From Euglena gracilis (taxonomy: Eukaryota > Euglenida > Euglenophyceae > Euglenales): a DNA stretch of 64,000 nt. Of the stretch, positions 31,911-42,181 are shown piece by piece. Location: positions 23,269,506 through 23,333,505 of the forward strand of contig CP154957.1 in assembly GCA_039621445.1 (NCBI GenBank). The letters run 5' to 3'. The notes under the pieces were generated by a model. It was not told where the DNA came from. It did no database searches and was given only the letters and a program-made list of their open reading frames with translations. Position 1 is the stretch's first letter. Each line of letters opens with the position of its first letter. The translations under genes were made by a program, and so were the position numbers.

Positions 31911-34757
31911 ATGGGAAACCCTTGTTGTTTTCTCTTCTCGCAAGACCGAAAGGTGCTGAAACAGCACCGGCAGAAAATATTTCTGCTGCAGCAGTACTGG
32001 CACAGGGCGTGGATTACATACGTCCTAGAGGTCTACATATATTTCCTGGAATATATGACCGCCGATGTTGAAATCCACAGAAAGTGGTTGCCTCGGGGAT
32101 ATATGGAGGTGAACGCCAGACCCAATGACCCAGACCAGCGCAGGATGAACCTGAGACCAGACTGGGAAGAGGCCGAAATCGGTCTCCAGGAACACCTGGA
32201 TACCCAATTCGGGAATATCCTGATATGGGAGGATTTTCAGATGTTTTTCGCGGCGCACGAAGGGGAAGTCCCTCGTTACGCGTTGCCACTGCCAGCATTC
32301 CTGGAAGAAACAGGAGAGTTTGGCGTGACTGACCATTGTCGACGGCAGTGGGAAGACCTTTGCTTGATCGACGATGATCAACCACAACCTCCACCCGAAA
32401 GCTGGGTGAGAGCGACGTGGCCACCCCCAAACCCCAACTCTGACAGGAGTGAAAGTATTAGCTTTTTCCGCCTGTCAAACGCACAAGGGTGCTACAGGAG
32501 CGGGAAAGACCCGCGTTCTGCAGCACAGCTACACGCAGCCGAATCCTCTCCGGAAGCGGACGAGGAGGAGGACGAGGTCCCCATGGCTGAGGATGAACCT
32601 CAGCCAACGGAACCTCCGGCACGGGAAACCCGTAGCCCATCGGTAGTGATGCTGGATACTGTGGCAGAAACCGCCCAACACCCAGGATCACAAGCAGGTG
32701 AAATGACACCTGTCCCTCTATCACCAGCCTCACTGGGTACAGCGGGTGTACCAACCCCTCCGCGGGAAAACCCGCCGGAAACGGTACCCCACACGCCTGA
32801 GGTATTATGCCTCAAGCTCCCTGTTTCCGGGGAAACCCCGTCAACAGAAGAGCCAGCCGAGGAGCCCACTTCAGGTGAGGAGAGACGCACCTCACTGGGC
32901 GGACGCGTACTCGGTGGTTTACGGTCACTGATCGCAGTAGTCACTCCACGTGGCACTGCGGCCAGTTCTTCCACAGCTGCGGCGGAAACTACCCAGCTGA
33001 CGGAAGACACATCTGCAGCCATGGTGGAGGATGAACCTCCCCCAACGGCAGCGCCACCGCCAGTGTCGGAAGCGACACGGACGGAAGGCGTACAGACGGC
33101 AATGACTGTGGAGACAACACCAGCCGTGTCAGTAGAGGATGATCCTGTATCGACAAGGGCGGTACCACCGGAGGCACGGGATGAACCCGTATCTCACGGT
33201 ACAGCCACAGTCACGGCAGAGAAGCGTCAAGGCACACGGACACCGGCGTCTGAAAAACAGGCCGAGCGGGCGTCCATGCCTCCACCACAGGCGCAGCCAG
33301 CGCGAAGTGCACAGGCTAGGCCTACACCAACACCATCCCCCACGGCTACCCCTGGGAAACCTTCGGGAGCCGCGAAGGAGCGTGTAGGACGACCATCAGC
33401 TCGGGAAACCCCTGCTGAAGGTCAACGACGTTCGGCGTCGGGGAAAAGACCCCCGTCCCAAGCGTCACCACGCACGTGGGCAAGCAAACGAGAAGCCGAG
33501 CGGCGACCCTCGGAGACTCCGGAAACCGGAAGCCCGAAGGCCCCGGCGAAAAGTAAACCGGGCGCCGCACCTTGCAAACCCACACCGAAATCTGGTGATC
33601 AGCCCCCACCGAAAGGCGGTGGTGGTGCTGGCGGCCAGAGTGCTGCATCCTCTTCTCGGGGATTAACCTCGGGACAAGGATTCACGCATGTCACGTCATC
33701 CGGATATGGGAAAACCTCACAGCCGAAACCTCCGACAAAGGGGCAGGGAAAATCCCGCGCCTCGACAGCCGAGACACCTTCAGAAGACGAAGTTGTCATC
33801 GACTGGAACGCGATCAATCAGGATGACCCTGACATTCATGACCTGAAAAACAGGTACATGATGATTACACATAAATTGAGGACACAGCAATGCCTTAACC
33901 GGTGGATTGAGCCACTGTTCTGTCAGGGACGGAAATGGTCCTTTGATCAGAATGTGACCTGGAATTATTACAATTCCAGATCTCCCCGTGTTTTGGCCCA
34001 ATTCTTCGGTGAGGAATTCCTCATCGACAAAACAACGGAAAACCGTTTTGTGTGGCTTTGCACTGTATGCCACAAGATGTACAACAGTGCACTTGACCTG
34101 GGATTACCCCTCGTCCATGTGTGCAACCCTGTGGATCGGAAATCGTTCCACAAGGATGTATACATCCCTAACTGTGCCGCCTTGGTATGCGCCAAGTGCG
34201 TGGACAGTTGGACCCACAAGCACAATTTCAGCTACACAGACCGAGACGGTACGAATGTACCAGTTCTCTGCGTCAACTGCCTTCGAGGTACCTTTTGGCA
34301 CACTGCGGAAGGCGCAGTACGCACAATCGTGCCAAGTGCCGAGAAGCCACTGGAGGAATACTCCACCTTGAACAAAAAGTTCAAGGACTTTTTCAAGTAT
34401 GCCAACCTCAAGCTCGACGACTACCGCCACACGGGAATGGCCCGTGGGTGGCAGATCGACAGTGGGGCGATACGCCTCGCTGCTGAGGAGGCAGGGGTAA
34501 GATTACCTTACCCCCCCCCCCCCCCCCCCGACCCCCCCCCGCCCCCCCCCCCCCCCCCCCCCCCCCCCCCCACCCCCCACCCCCCCCCCCCCCACTACTT
34601 CATCTGGCCAGCCACTCTGCCCAGGAAATTCTGGGAGAAGCTGCAATGGTTCCTCGCGGAAAGAGCGAGTGCAACCAAGCACACAGTCCCCGAAGGATGG
34701 GTTCGGGACTGGGTGCACCTGATTTCGAATACGAATCGCCAGAAACCTGGCTCGTAG
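31911..34757 (+). CDS. G1 extra 3' ORF, 948 residues, Cys-rich C-terminal domain
   Basis: Starts at ATG 31911, six bases after the integrase stop and in the same frame. Three parts are visible. Residues 1-170 are rich in aromatic and charged residues (QQYWHRAWITYVLEVYIYFL). Residues about 190-640 are disordered and Pro/Thr/Ala/Glu-rich. Residues about 645-850 form a compact domain with paired cysteines: C717-x2-C720, a His/Cys near 735-737, C755, C760-x2-C763 and C787-x2-C790, suggesting a zinc-binding fold of treble-clef or RING-like kind. A poly-Pro stretch from a C run (residues about 866-895) follows, then a further 50 residues. There is no signal peptide or clear transmembrane segment, so it is unlike an envelope. 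It occupies the position of env or accessory genes; function unknown. Confidence 0.8.
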   Translation: MGNPCCFLFSQDRKVLKQHRQKIFLLQQYWHRAWITYVLEVYIYFLEYMTADVEIHRKWLPRGYMEVNARPNDPDQRRMNLRPDWEEAEIGLQEHLDTQFGNILIWEDFQMFFAAHEGEVPRYALPLPAFLEETGEFGVTDHCRRQWEDLCLIDDDQPQPPPESWVRATWPPPNPNSDRSESISFFRLSNAQGCYRSGKDPRSAAQLHAAESSPEADEEEDEVPMAEDEPQPTEPPARETRSPSVVMLDTVAETAQHPGSQAGEMTPVPLSPASLGTAGVPTPPRENPPETVPHTPEVLCLKLPVSGETPSTEEPAEEPTSGEERRTSLGGRVLGGLRSLIAVVTPRGTAASSSTAAAETTQLTEDTSAAMVEDEPPPTAAPPPVSEATRTEGVQTAMTVETTPAVSVEDDPVSTRAVPPEARDEPVSHGTATVTAEKRQGTRTPASEKQAERASMPPPQAQPARSAQARPTPTPSPTATPGKPSGAAKERVGRPSARETPAEGQRRSASGKRPPSQASPRTWASKREAERRPSETPETGSPKAPAKSKPGAAPCKPTPKSGDQPPPKGGGGAGGQSAASSSRGLTSGQGFTHVTSSGYGKTSQPKPPTKGQGKSRASTAETPSEDEVVIDWNAINQDDPDIHDLKNRYMMITHKLRTQQCLNRWIEPLFCQGRKWSFDQNVTWNYYNSRSPRVLAQFFGEEFLIDKTTENRFVWLCTVCHKMYNSALDLGLPLVHVCNPVDRKSFHKDVYIPNCAALVCAKCVDSWTHKHNFSYTDRDGTNVPVLCVNCLRGTFWHTAEGAVRTIVPSAEKPLEEYSTLNKKFKDFFKYANLKLDDYRHTGMARGWQIDSGAIRLAAEEAGVRLPYPPPPPPDPPPPPPPPPPPPPTPHPPPPHYFIWPATLPRKFWEKLQWFLAERASATKHTVPEGWVRDWVHLISNTNRQKPGS
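34508..34593. repeat. C run within G1 ORF3
   Basis: Nearly uninterrupted C with a few A or G, encoding about 28 prolines in ORF3. Its true length is doubtful. Confidence 0.85.
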
Positions 34758-34909
34758 ATAGGCCACCACCACCACAATTCCAGGGTCCTTGTGGAAGATC
34801 CCTTTGGACTCCGCCATGATTATGGCGACTGGAACGGATGTAATGCCGAAACGGCATTACCAGGCTCAGGTAAGGTAGTGCCTTCATGGAGCCTGGACCC
34901 AGCCTATAT

Positions 34910-35100
34910 CTAGAGAAAAGAGAAGACAGAGAGAATATATGAGAGGAAAGAGAGAGAAAAGATCAGAGAGAGAGAGAGAGAGAGAGATTAAGAGGAGAGA
35001 GGAGAAGAGAGAATAGAGAAGAGAGATAGAGAGAGAGAGAGAGGAGAGAGATCAGAGAGAGAGGAGTAAGAGAAGAGAGAGAGAGATAGAGAGAAGAGAG

Positions 35101-35160
<60 letters not shown>

Positions 35161-35248
35161 GAGAGAGGAGATATAGAGAGAGAGGAGATAAGAGAGAAGA
35201 GAGAGATATATATACAGAGAAGAGAGATAGAGATAGAGAGAGAGAGAG

Positions 35249-35305
<57 letters not shown>

Positions 35306-35327
35306 TATATATATAAGATATATATAG

Positions 35328-35370
<43 letters not shown>

Positions 35371-35377
35371 TATATAT

Positions 35378-35421
<44 letters not shown>

Positions 35422-35446
35422 TATATATATATATATATATATATCT
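34910..35446. repeat. GA and AT microsatellite block in G1
   Basis: About 330 bp of imperfect (GA)n followed by about 200 bp of imperfect (AT)n. It lies between the stop of ORF3 and the conserved 3' untranslated block. No coding potential; apparent long frames here are artefacts of the dinucleotide repeat. Confidence 0.95.
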
Positions 35447-36272
35447 ACATGGTAGCGGAAATCGCTAAACAGCCCTGGGATGAACCTGGGTCTGTGGCAC
35501 TCTACGCTCTGGATGGAAGCATCCAAGAGCCCCCCCCCCCCCGCCACCAGCCCCTCTGCCAATGGCCATGCGGACGGAAACCGTCTGCGAGAGGTAATCG
35601 CCTCTTATTGCGTCGTGAAGGAGCTACTGCTGTGAAGACCTTGGCAGCCGGGAAACCTGGCAAGCCGCTAAGTGACGCACAGCACACAGCGCGCACGCCG
35701 TAATAATAGGCCAACTTGTCACTTTTCGGCCCTAAGGTCCTTAAGGCTGCCAGACAGCAAAAATTCTGTTCTGGCCTAAGCCAGCCGCCCTCTCCTCCCT
35801 ACTTTCCCCCACCCCTGCAAAGGTGTCGCCGGCAGTCGGTTTTGTAAGTAGGCTTTTGTTTCCTAGTGCGGATATGACCGCCTAGGAGCCCTATCCGGGT
35901 ATGACCAGGATAGGAGCCTGCCCCCCCCCTTCCACACCTCTCCCCTCGGGTTTTCAGCGAATCGCTTGACCAACCCCGCGTGCCTTTGGCACACCCAAAC
36001 TGGGCGGATGGGACACTTTGTCAGGAAACCTGCCAAGCCCCGTTTCCGACAGTGGGCTTTTTCACACCCCACCTAAGCCGAAACGGCTAATAGGTAACCG
36101 CGAAACGCGGCTAACCTTTTGCGCGTTTTTGGGCTTTGGGTGGATGCCACTGTGCGGAAAGGAGAGACACCGAATGGAGAAGTGAACCCCACCTAGGGCA
36201 GCGTCAGATATCCTGACTGGACTGGGAAACCCTGGTCCATGAAGGAAATCGGGCGTAGCCCTGGGAGGGGGA
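35447..36272 (+). other. G1 3' untranslated block and polypurine tract
   Basis: Non-coding. It is repeated almost exactly, inverted, at 63223-64000 (G6), and its central part also occurs in G4 (46015-46700), so it is conserved across elements with different LTRs. It includes a strong hairpin (GCGGACGG with CCGTCTGC near 35570) and other small ones (GCCGAAACGGC, CGCGAAACGCG near 36080-36105). It ends with the polypurine tract GGGAGGGGGA (36263-36272), directly before the 3' LTR, which primes plus-strand synthesis. Confidence 0.8.
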
Positions 36273-36700
36273 TGTGTACCAGGCACGTCCCAGCTCTGTA
36301 GGATATCTGCAGAGTGGGTTCTGTGACGGTCGCACCACTGTGGAAAACCACAGCTGGTAGGATCGTGGCAGACCCTTCTGGGATCTGCCCCTGGACACGT
36401 CAGCACTTTTCTCTCCTTCCCCCACAGGTGGTATTCTTTACTCTCACAATCTCAAAGTTTGACCATTGGTTTTGTCAGAGGGAAAAACCCTCGGAACAAT
36501 CGACTTTGATCTCAGAAGAAACTTCTTAATCTTTGCTTTGTGCTTTGCTTCTTGGGGAATTGGGAAGAAAAGGGGAAAACCACTTTTCGGTACTCCAAAG
36601 ACTTTTCCCTACCATAAGTAGGCTGCGCACCAAGGCGAAAGCGAAAGGCTTTTACAGAAAGTACCAAAAAGGGGAAAAGGGAAAGCTTTGGACGTACACT
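36273..36700 (+). repeat. G1 3' LTR (LTR type A)
   Basis: 428 bp, same ends as the 5' LTR and nearly identical to it. The LTR of G6 at 62795-63222 is the same length and type, in inverted orientation. Confidence 0.92.
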
Positions 36701-39198
36701 ATACCCAGAAGGCGAAAAAAATATCCAAAGAATAAAGCAGAGAGCAGCTTCCTTCAGAGCAGCTTTATGCAGGCCCCCCCCAAAACCGGGCTCGTTGAAG
36801 ACAATTTTCAAAAAAATTTCTGAGTGTCTATTTTTTTTCGGTGGTTCCAAGCCTGAACACTTCAGTTTTCTGGGTGTATCCTTGGGGTGTCTTTCCTTTT
36901 CTTATCTTTGATATTTCAATGCACAAGACTTTGCCAGCTTGATGGATGAAGTGTTCAGGCTTGGACCCACCCACAGAGAGGCAGTCCCATATATAAAAAA
37001 AAACCTGAATTAGGAACTTCCGCAAAGCGGAAGATTCTGCTGTTGGTCTTTTTTTGTCCCGCCCGGCGCCGCACCCCAGGGGCCGCCGCCAACAGGCGCT
37101 TTGTGCGGGGTATACCCGGCGCATACCCCCCCCCCCGACGGAGTGGGCCCGAACCCATCTCCTTCTCCCGGGGGGGACTTCAGACTTGAAAAGAAGCCTG
37201 CTCAACCTTTTTGTTCGCCGCCGGCGGCACTTTTTTTGTCCGGCGGGAATAGCGTTTCGTTCGAAAAACTCACCGGTCCCTGCAGTAGCATAGTCCATGG
37301 GATGTGCATTTGGCCGCCAACGGGCTGTGGGCTTCCGCCACTCGAGCTGCGCAGAAAAGCACGCTGTTTGCCCCGCGGCCCCCGGGGGCAGCGCGTTGTA
37401 AAACCCCGCGGTCATTGTCGTCGCGGCAATTACCCACCTGCGGTATTTGTCGGTCCCCGGTATGTGCTTAAAATGACCATTTTTGGGGAACATCCAAAAA
37501 AAGTAGCCAAAAATGACCCCCTTTGGGTTGCCCGAGGGTGGGGTATAGGAATAGTTCGGGGGGGGGACCTAGGTCCCCCCCAAGCTGTTCCCCCCCCGTA
37601 CTGTTCCCATTGGGCCATAAAGGGTCCCGGGGACGGGAATAGCTCGGGGGGGGGGGCATGGTATGTTCGGTGTTGCGGTTTAAAATTGCCTCTTTTCCAA
37701 AAGGGAACTTCAATTACCCACACAACGAGATCCCCCACCCGGTGTCTACCGGTAAGTCCCCAAAGGGTAGAGAAATGTTCCCAAACCCAAGACATCTTTG
37801 ATTTTTGCAAAAAAAAAGTCGATTAACTGGCGGCCACAAGCGATTAATCGTTTTTCGATTGATTATGGTTAATTGTCTCCCCCCACAAACGATCGATTAA
37901 CTGGGGGGTCACAAGCGATTAACCGTTTTTCGATTGTCCATCCAACCCTGCTCCGGGGGCACGGGGGCTGGCCGGGAAGGGAAGTCCCGAAACCCCAATG
38001 GGCGGTGGGTCGGACCCCCACTCGGGAGATGCCGCCCCCCTCGGTCTCATGGTCCAGGCAGAGGAACCCTTGTGGCACTCCCTGGTTTCCACCGTCACCG
38101 TGCGTCGAGTGACTGGTGTCGTGGAGCTACCAAGTGACATATACTGACTGCACGCATCTTAAGCTCGAATCTGATACCACATGACCAAAGGTTAGACCAT
38201 GCGACCTGACCTTATGGGGACCAAGGTTGCATGTTAAGCATTTTGGAGGCATGTGCAAAAGGTCGAAGGCCAACTTTGTGGTGGGGGCAAGCACCCTGGT
38301 CATCCATGCCCTTGGGCCCAATATCGGCGAGCATCGCCTTTGAAGCCCTCGGTGGTGTACCTCCTGCGCCTGCGTCCACTAAGATACCTGCATCCACAGC
38401 ACCCACTATAGCATTCTGGCATCTGCATCCATCCAATATTGTCCACCTTTTACCCATTTCATTTACCCACTTGTGCAACTTTTTGCCACTCTCGACCACT
38501 TTTGGCCACTTCTGCCCGCTTTTCCTCAATTTCACCAACATTTGGCCGTTTTTGGCTCGCAGCTGCTATTAGATATGCTTTCTGATTGCTTCCAATTGTT
38601 TCCTGGCCACATTTGGCTGGTTTGGGCCCCTTTAACACCACTTTGGTCGGCCAAAGCCAATTTTAGACCATTGGCACAAGCAAGCGTCCCGAAATTCCTT
38701 GATTTATTTGGCCAACCCAATACTGGCATCCACCGCATCTAATTCAGTATCTGCATCCACTGCATCTTGTCCTGTGTTTGCATCTTGTCCAGTATCGGCA
38801 TCTTGTCCAGCATCTGTATCCACTGCACCTTGTCCAGTATCCACATCGTCTCATTGTCAAATATCTGCATCCATTGCATCTTGTCCCATGTCTGCATCTT
38901 GCCCAGTATCTGCCCTTCAAACTTGCCAAAACGACAACAAAAGCCCAAAAATGACCACAAAAATACCCCAAAAACAACCTAAAAAAACTAATAATGGCTT
39001 AAAATAACAAAAAAAATAGCCCAAAAAATATGCAACAATGCCCACAAAAGATGGTGCAAAATGAACCAAAATTCAAAATAGCATACAATGGCCCAAAAAA
39101 AATTCCATAAACGTGGTCAAAATAGCCCAAATTAGCCCACTATTTGCCCAAATTGTCAAAATGGCCGCCAACTTAGCAGATAATTACTCCAAAAATGG
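36701..39198. other. Unassigned region right of G1
   Basis: No recognisable gene. Contents include a long but unrecognised minus frame (37493-36828, Arg/Lys/Gly-rich, covering a CGCCGG-rich stretch), C and G runs at 37555-37660, two copies of a GCGATTAA..CGTTTTTCGATTG unit at 37835-37940, and a tandem array at about 38745-38915. A minus frame at 38541-38212 has a somewhat protein-like stretch (GAVDAGILVDAGAGGTPPR) but no family match. Confidence 0.4.
38745..38915. repeat. Degenerate tandem repeat of CATCTTGTCCAGTATC units
   Basis: About nine units of 16-30 bp built from the words GCATC, TTGTCC and AGTATC. Apparent frames on both strands (Ser/Cys/Ile-rich or Asp/Lys/Met-rich) come from the repeat. 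Confidence 0.75.
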
Positions 39199-39203
39199 CA
39201 AGC

Positions 39204-39593
39204 TGTGTACCCCAGTTCTGTGGTTCGCCATAGAACCGCTCATCCACAATCGGAATGCTGAGCATAGTCTCAGAATTAGGATTGTGGCAGAGCTTAGGTA
39301 TAATCCTGATAACGATCACACGTGATCGCATGACCTCCTCTCTGCAGGTGGTATTCTCTTCTACATTCAATTTTCAACTTTGATTTCATCAAAAAAGTCC
39401 TGAAAGGACTGCCAGATACTTGGCATCTTCAGTCGTAGCCCATAGGGCTTCCTCCCCTGTCTTGTGCTCTGCCTCTTAATTGGGGAAAAGGGCAATACAA
39501 CTTTTATATTTATTTTTATATTTTTCTTGTTACTCCTACTTATATCCTTTTCTGCGGACCAAAGGGCGAAATCGATAAGGTAGGACGTACACT
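39204..39593 (+). repeat. Solo LTR (LTR type D), 390 bp, target duplication CAAGC
   Basis: Starts TGTGTACCCCAG and ends GGACGTACACT, the same termini as the G1 and G4 LTRs. CAAGC directly flanks both ends (39199-39203 and 39594-39598). It shares the CAGGTGGTATTC core with LTR type A and a GTGCTCTGC box with type B. No internal element sequence is present, so it is the product of LTR-LTR recombination. Confidence 0.88.
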
Positions 39594-39598
39594 CAAGC

Positions 39599-40485
39599 TG
39601 GTGCAATATTAGAGATTTCTGGGAAATGATTGCATATTTATCCTGAAACGGGTTAGTTCTTCAAAATACACAAAAACTGCAAGAATCGCCCAGCATTGCC
39701 CAGCATCGCCGAACATCGCCCAGCATCAGCAGAGGTGCTTGGTGGAGGGGTATTTGCGGGAAAAGGGCTTTCAACCTTCTGAGCGCCACGCTGCTGACAA
39801 AGAGGCCTGGGCCCCGGCGGCTGCGCAGCCCCGGGCAGGGGGCAGCAACTGCGGCCGCGGAGTGCAAAGCGGTGGGAAATGCAGGAGGGGCGAGGGGAAG
39901 GGCAGGGGGGGGGGCCTGCGCCCACCGGGAAACTCCTGGGGGGGGACAAGAATGGGCCGTTGGTTTTGTGGCTGGGGACCCTGGCAGGGTTCGATATAAG
40001 GACAGGTGGGGGGGGTCCGGAACCCCCTGCAGGCCAGAAGGGGGGGGGCAGACACCCTCCCACCTAAACAGTGGCGCGGTCTGTGTGACCGATTTTCTGC
40101 CCGGCGCAAAGCGCCGGGCCAAAAATTGGACATCCAGCGAAATCAAATCGCAAGCAGCACATAACGTTTTTCATCAGGTCAATGGCAGAAAATTATTAAA
40201 AACTCCGGCACAAACAAGCATGGTCCGGTATTTTAGTCGTTTGTCGTTTAAAACTCGTTTTTTATTGCAGAGATTAAAACACTTTGTATTTAGGTCGTTT
40301 TTTATACACTGAGAGGGGTCTGCGGCTACCCTAAGGGTAATTTGTCGCATCAGTATGGATGGCCACCGCGCATGAGTTCCATCGTCGGCTTTTAAGAGCA
40401 AACCAAAGTAGCCGCCAGCTGAACAGACAGAATTAAAAGTGCGTCGTGACCGAGGCAGACCCGGCCCAGGTTGGACGGAGGGGGT
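39599..40485. other. Unassigned GC-rich region
   Basis: Contains G and C runs and a block around 39960-40120 whose reverse complement resembles 41500-41690 (shared words include GGTCCGG and CCACCTAAAC, and a TCGATATAAG / CTTATATCGA pair), so a dispersed inverted repeat is likely. Long frames on both strands are Pro/Gly/Arg-rich shadows. No gene recognised. Confidence 0.4.
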
Positions 40486-40489
40486 TTTT

Positions 40490-41010
40490 GGACAAGGACC
40501 CCCGGAAAACATAAAACAGGCCCCCCCCCACCTGTGTCCCAAAACTTGCCCGAGATGGGGCACAAAACTGCCCACAAGCTGGGGCACCAAACTCGCCCCA
40601 CAGCTTGGGAACCCAAGCTGTGCCAGAAAAACTGGACAGAAAATGTTTCCCCCAACTGTGAGCAACCTGTGGCACCAAAACGTTGCCCCACCTGTTCCAC
40701 CAAACTGGCCCCAAATTCAAACTGGACACAAAATGTTTCCCCCATCTGTGGCCAAGATTTGTGGCCCACAGCCGTGCCCAAGATGTGCCCAGTCACGAAA
40801 ATGTGCCAGGAAACTGGATCCAAAATGCTTTCCCCAACTGTGGCCAAGATGTGTGACATCAAAATGTTGCCCCGAGCTGTGGCACGAAACTACCGCCAAG
40901 ATGTGCACCAAAATGTCCCCAAAATGTGCCAACAAGCTGGACCCAAAATGTTTCCCCCTTTGTGGCAAAGGTGTGGCCTCCAATATGCGGCACCAAAAAT
41001 GGGGAGGGGG
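40490..41010. repeat. Degenerate array of CTGTGGCACCAAA-type units
   Basis: Repeated words such as GGCACCAAA, AAAATGTTTCCCCC, TGTGGCCAAGATGTG and AACTGG over about 500 bp, with irregular period. The reverse-complement words (GGCCACATCTTGG, TTTTGGGGCCAG) make up 42595-42890, so the two arrays form a loose inverted pair. Confidence 0.6.
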
Positions 41011-41014
41011 GTGA

Positions 41015-41700
41015 ATGTTGCAGTTGCTGGTTTGACAAAACAAAAAACAGTTTGAAAGATATTTTTTTCAGATCTGGGCAAGGCAAAACACAGCTGAAAC
41101 ATAAATGGAACCAAGGTACCAATAACTTCTGCAGCGCAGCACGATGAACTTCTGGAGCACGTCCTCAAACTCTGCTCAAGTTGTTCATTAACTTTTCTTT
41201 CGACGTACTCAACTTTCAACCAAAACACCTGGACCTTGAAGCTTGTAACTTGAAGTGTGACAACATGTTGTTCTTAAAACCCTTCTTGAACTCCTCCACG
41301 GGCCTTAACTTGTTGCCTGTATGAAAGAAAGAAGCTCATCTGAATGAAAGAATGCATCCCCATACATGGTCTTCAGTGACATATTAGGCATCTCCATTTT
41401 CGCGAATCGCGAAGTGTTTATAACAATGCCCTGAAAAATATCAGTGTTTTAATCAAAAGGGCAAATGTTTCTGTTTTAAACGCTTTATATTCAAACCCTG
41501 GGCACAAAGCACCGGAGGAAAAAATTGACCTTTTTGGGGGGGTCCCGGGTACCCCCCCCCAGGGTCGGTCCGGTCAGGGTCGGTCCCCCTGGCAGGTAGG
41601 GGGCGGGGTGGTCCGGACCCCCCCCCTGCGGGCCAGGAGGGGGGACACCCCCTACCTAAACCATGTACGCCCTCCTTATATCGAACCCTGGGCCCTGGCC
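41015..41700. other. Unassigned region between degenerate arrays
   Basis: AT-rich to about 41500, then a C/G-run block related to 39960-40120. No convincing ORF. Confidence 0.35.
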
Positions 41701-41703
41701 CTG

Positions 41704-41760
41704 GCTGATGGTGATGATGATGATGATGATGATGATTATGATGATGATGATGATGATAGT
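41704..41760. repeat. GAT trinucleotide microsatellite
   Basis: About 17 near-perfect GAT/ATG units encoding Asp or His runs in passing frames. Confidence 0.9.
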
Positions 41761-42079
41761 AATGGCCAAAACTTTTCAAAAGGTCTGAAATTTCAGTAAA
41801 GTGAAATTTGCACGGTTTTATTTCATTTTTCCATATTTTCATGAAATCTCAGAAAATTGAAAAGTAAAAAGTTTCCGTTGCCTCCAGATCAACAACGAGT
41901 CCTACTTTCCTCACCTGCACGGAAATGCCCTGTGCCGTGCCGTGGAAAATGTACCTGCCAATTCGTTACATTATAGACGGAAAGGTGAAGACGATGAAGT
42001 GCAGACACTGCGGTGGACGGTGGCAGCGAACACTCGGCACTGCGCCTACAGTACTCCTTTTCTCGTTTTTTTTGTTAAT

Positions 42080-42181
42080 GAACTGCATCCTACAGATAGT
42101 TTGGGTGACAGAGCATTGAGCCCAGAAATGGGAGATCGTGGGTTCCAAGCCCACTCTGTGCATCTTTTCCCCATCCAGAGA
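42080..42181 (+). mobile_element. tRNA-derived SINE-like insertion with 12 bp direct repeats
   Basis: The 102 bp between two copies of TTTTTTGTTAAT (42068-42079 and 42182-42193) contain a tRNA-like body at about 42090-42161: an acceptor-like pairing (CTACAGA with TCTGTGC, last two positions weak), an A-box-like TAGTTTGGGTGACAGAGC, and a perfect T-arm GTGGG-TTCCAAG-CCCAC (B box). The anticodon arm does not pair in the standard register, so it is not a working tRNA. Flanking direct repeats suggest insertion by a LINE-type machinery; the AT-rich 12-mer could be partly by chance. Confidence 0.5.

Larger units (their letters stand above)
22049..36700 (+). mobile_element. G1: full-length Ty3/gypsy chromovirus with an extra 3' ORF, 14.65 kb
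   Basis: LTR (22049-22476), primer-binding site, gag, aspartic protease, reverse transcriptase-RNase H, integrase with chromodomain, an additional long ORF, a microsatellite, a conserved 3' untranslated block, polypurine tract and 3' LTR (36273-36700). The two LTRs are both 428 bp and differ at about four positions by eye, implying a recent insertion. The flanking 5-mers differ (ATGGG left, ATACC right), so no target duplication is visible. Several homopolymer frameshifts and two in-frame stops break the polyproteins. Confidence 0.92.

Noticed and set aside
31911-34757. Retroviral-type envelope gene
   Set aside because: No signal peptide, no transmembrane helix, no glycosylation-rich ectodomain; Cys-rich domain is of zinc-binding type.
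34963-35562. 199-codon minus frame of Ser, Leu, Tyr and Ile
   Set aside because: It is the translation of the GA/AT microsatellite.
36828-37493. 221-codon Arg/Lys-rich minus frame
   Set aside because: No motif; spans C and G runs and palindromic CGCCGG words, probably fortuitous.
42090-42161. Functional tRNA gene
   Set aside because: The T-arm is perfect, but the anticodon stem does not pair in the standard register and the acceptor stem is incomplete.
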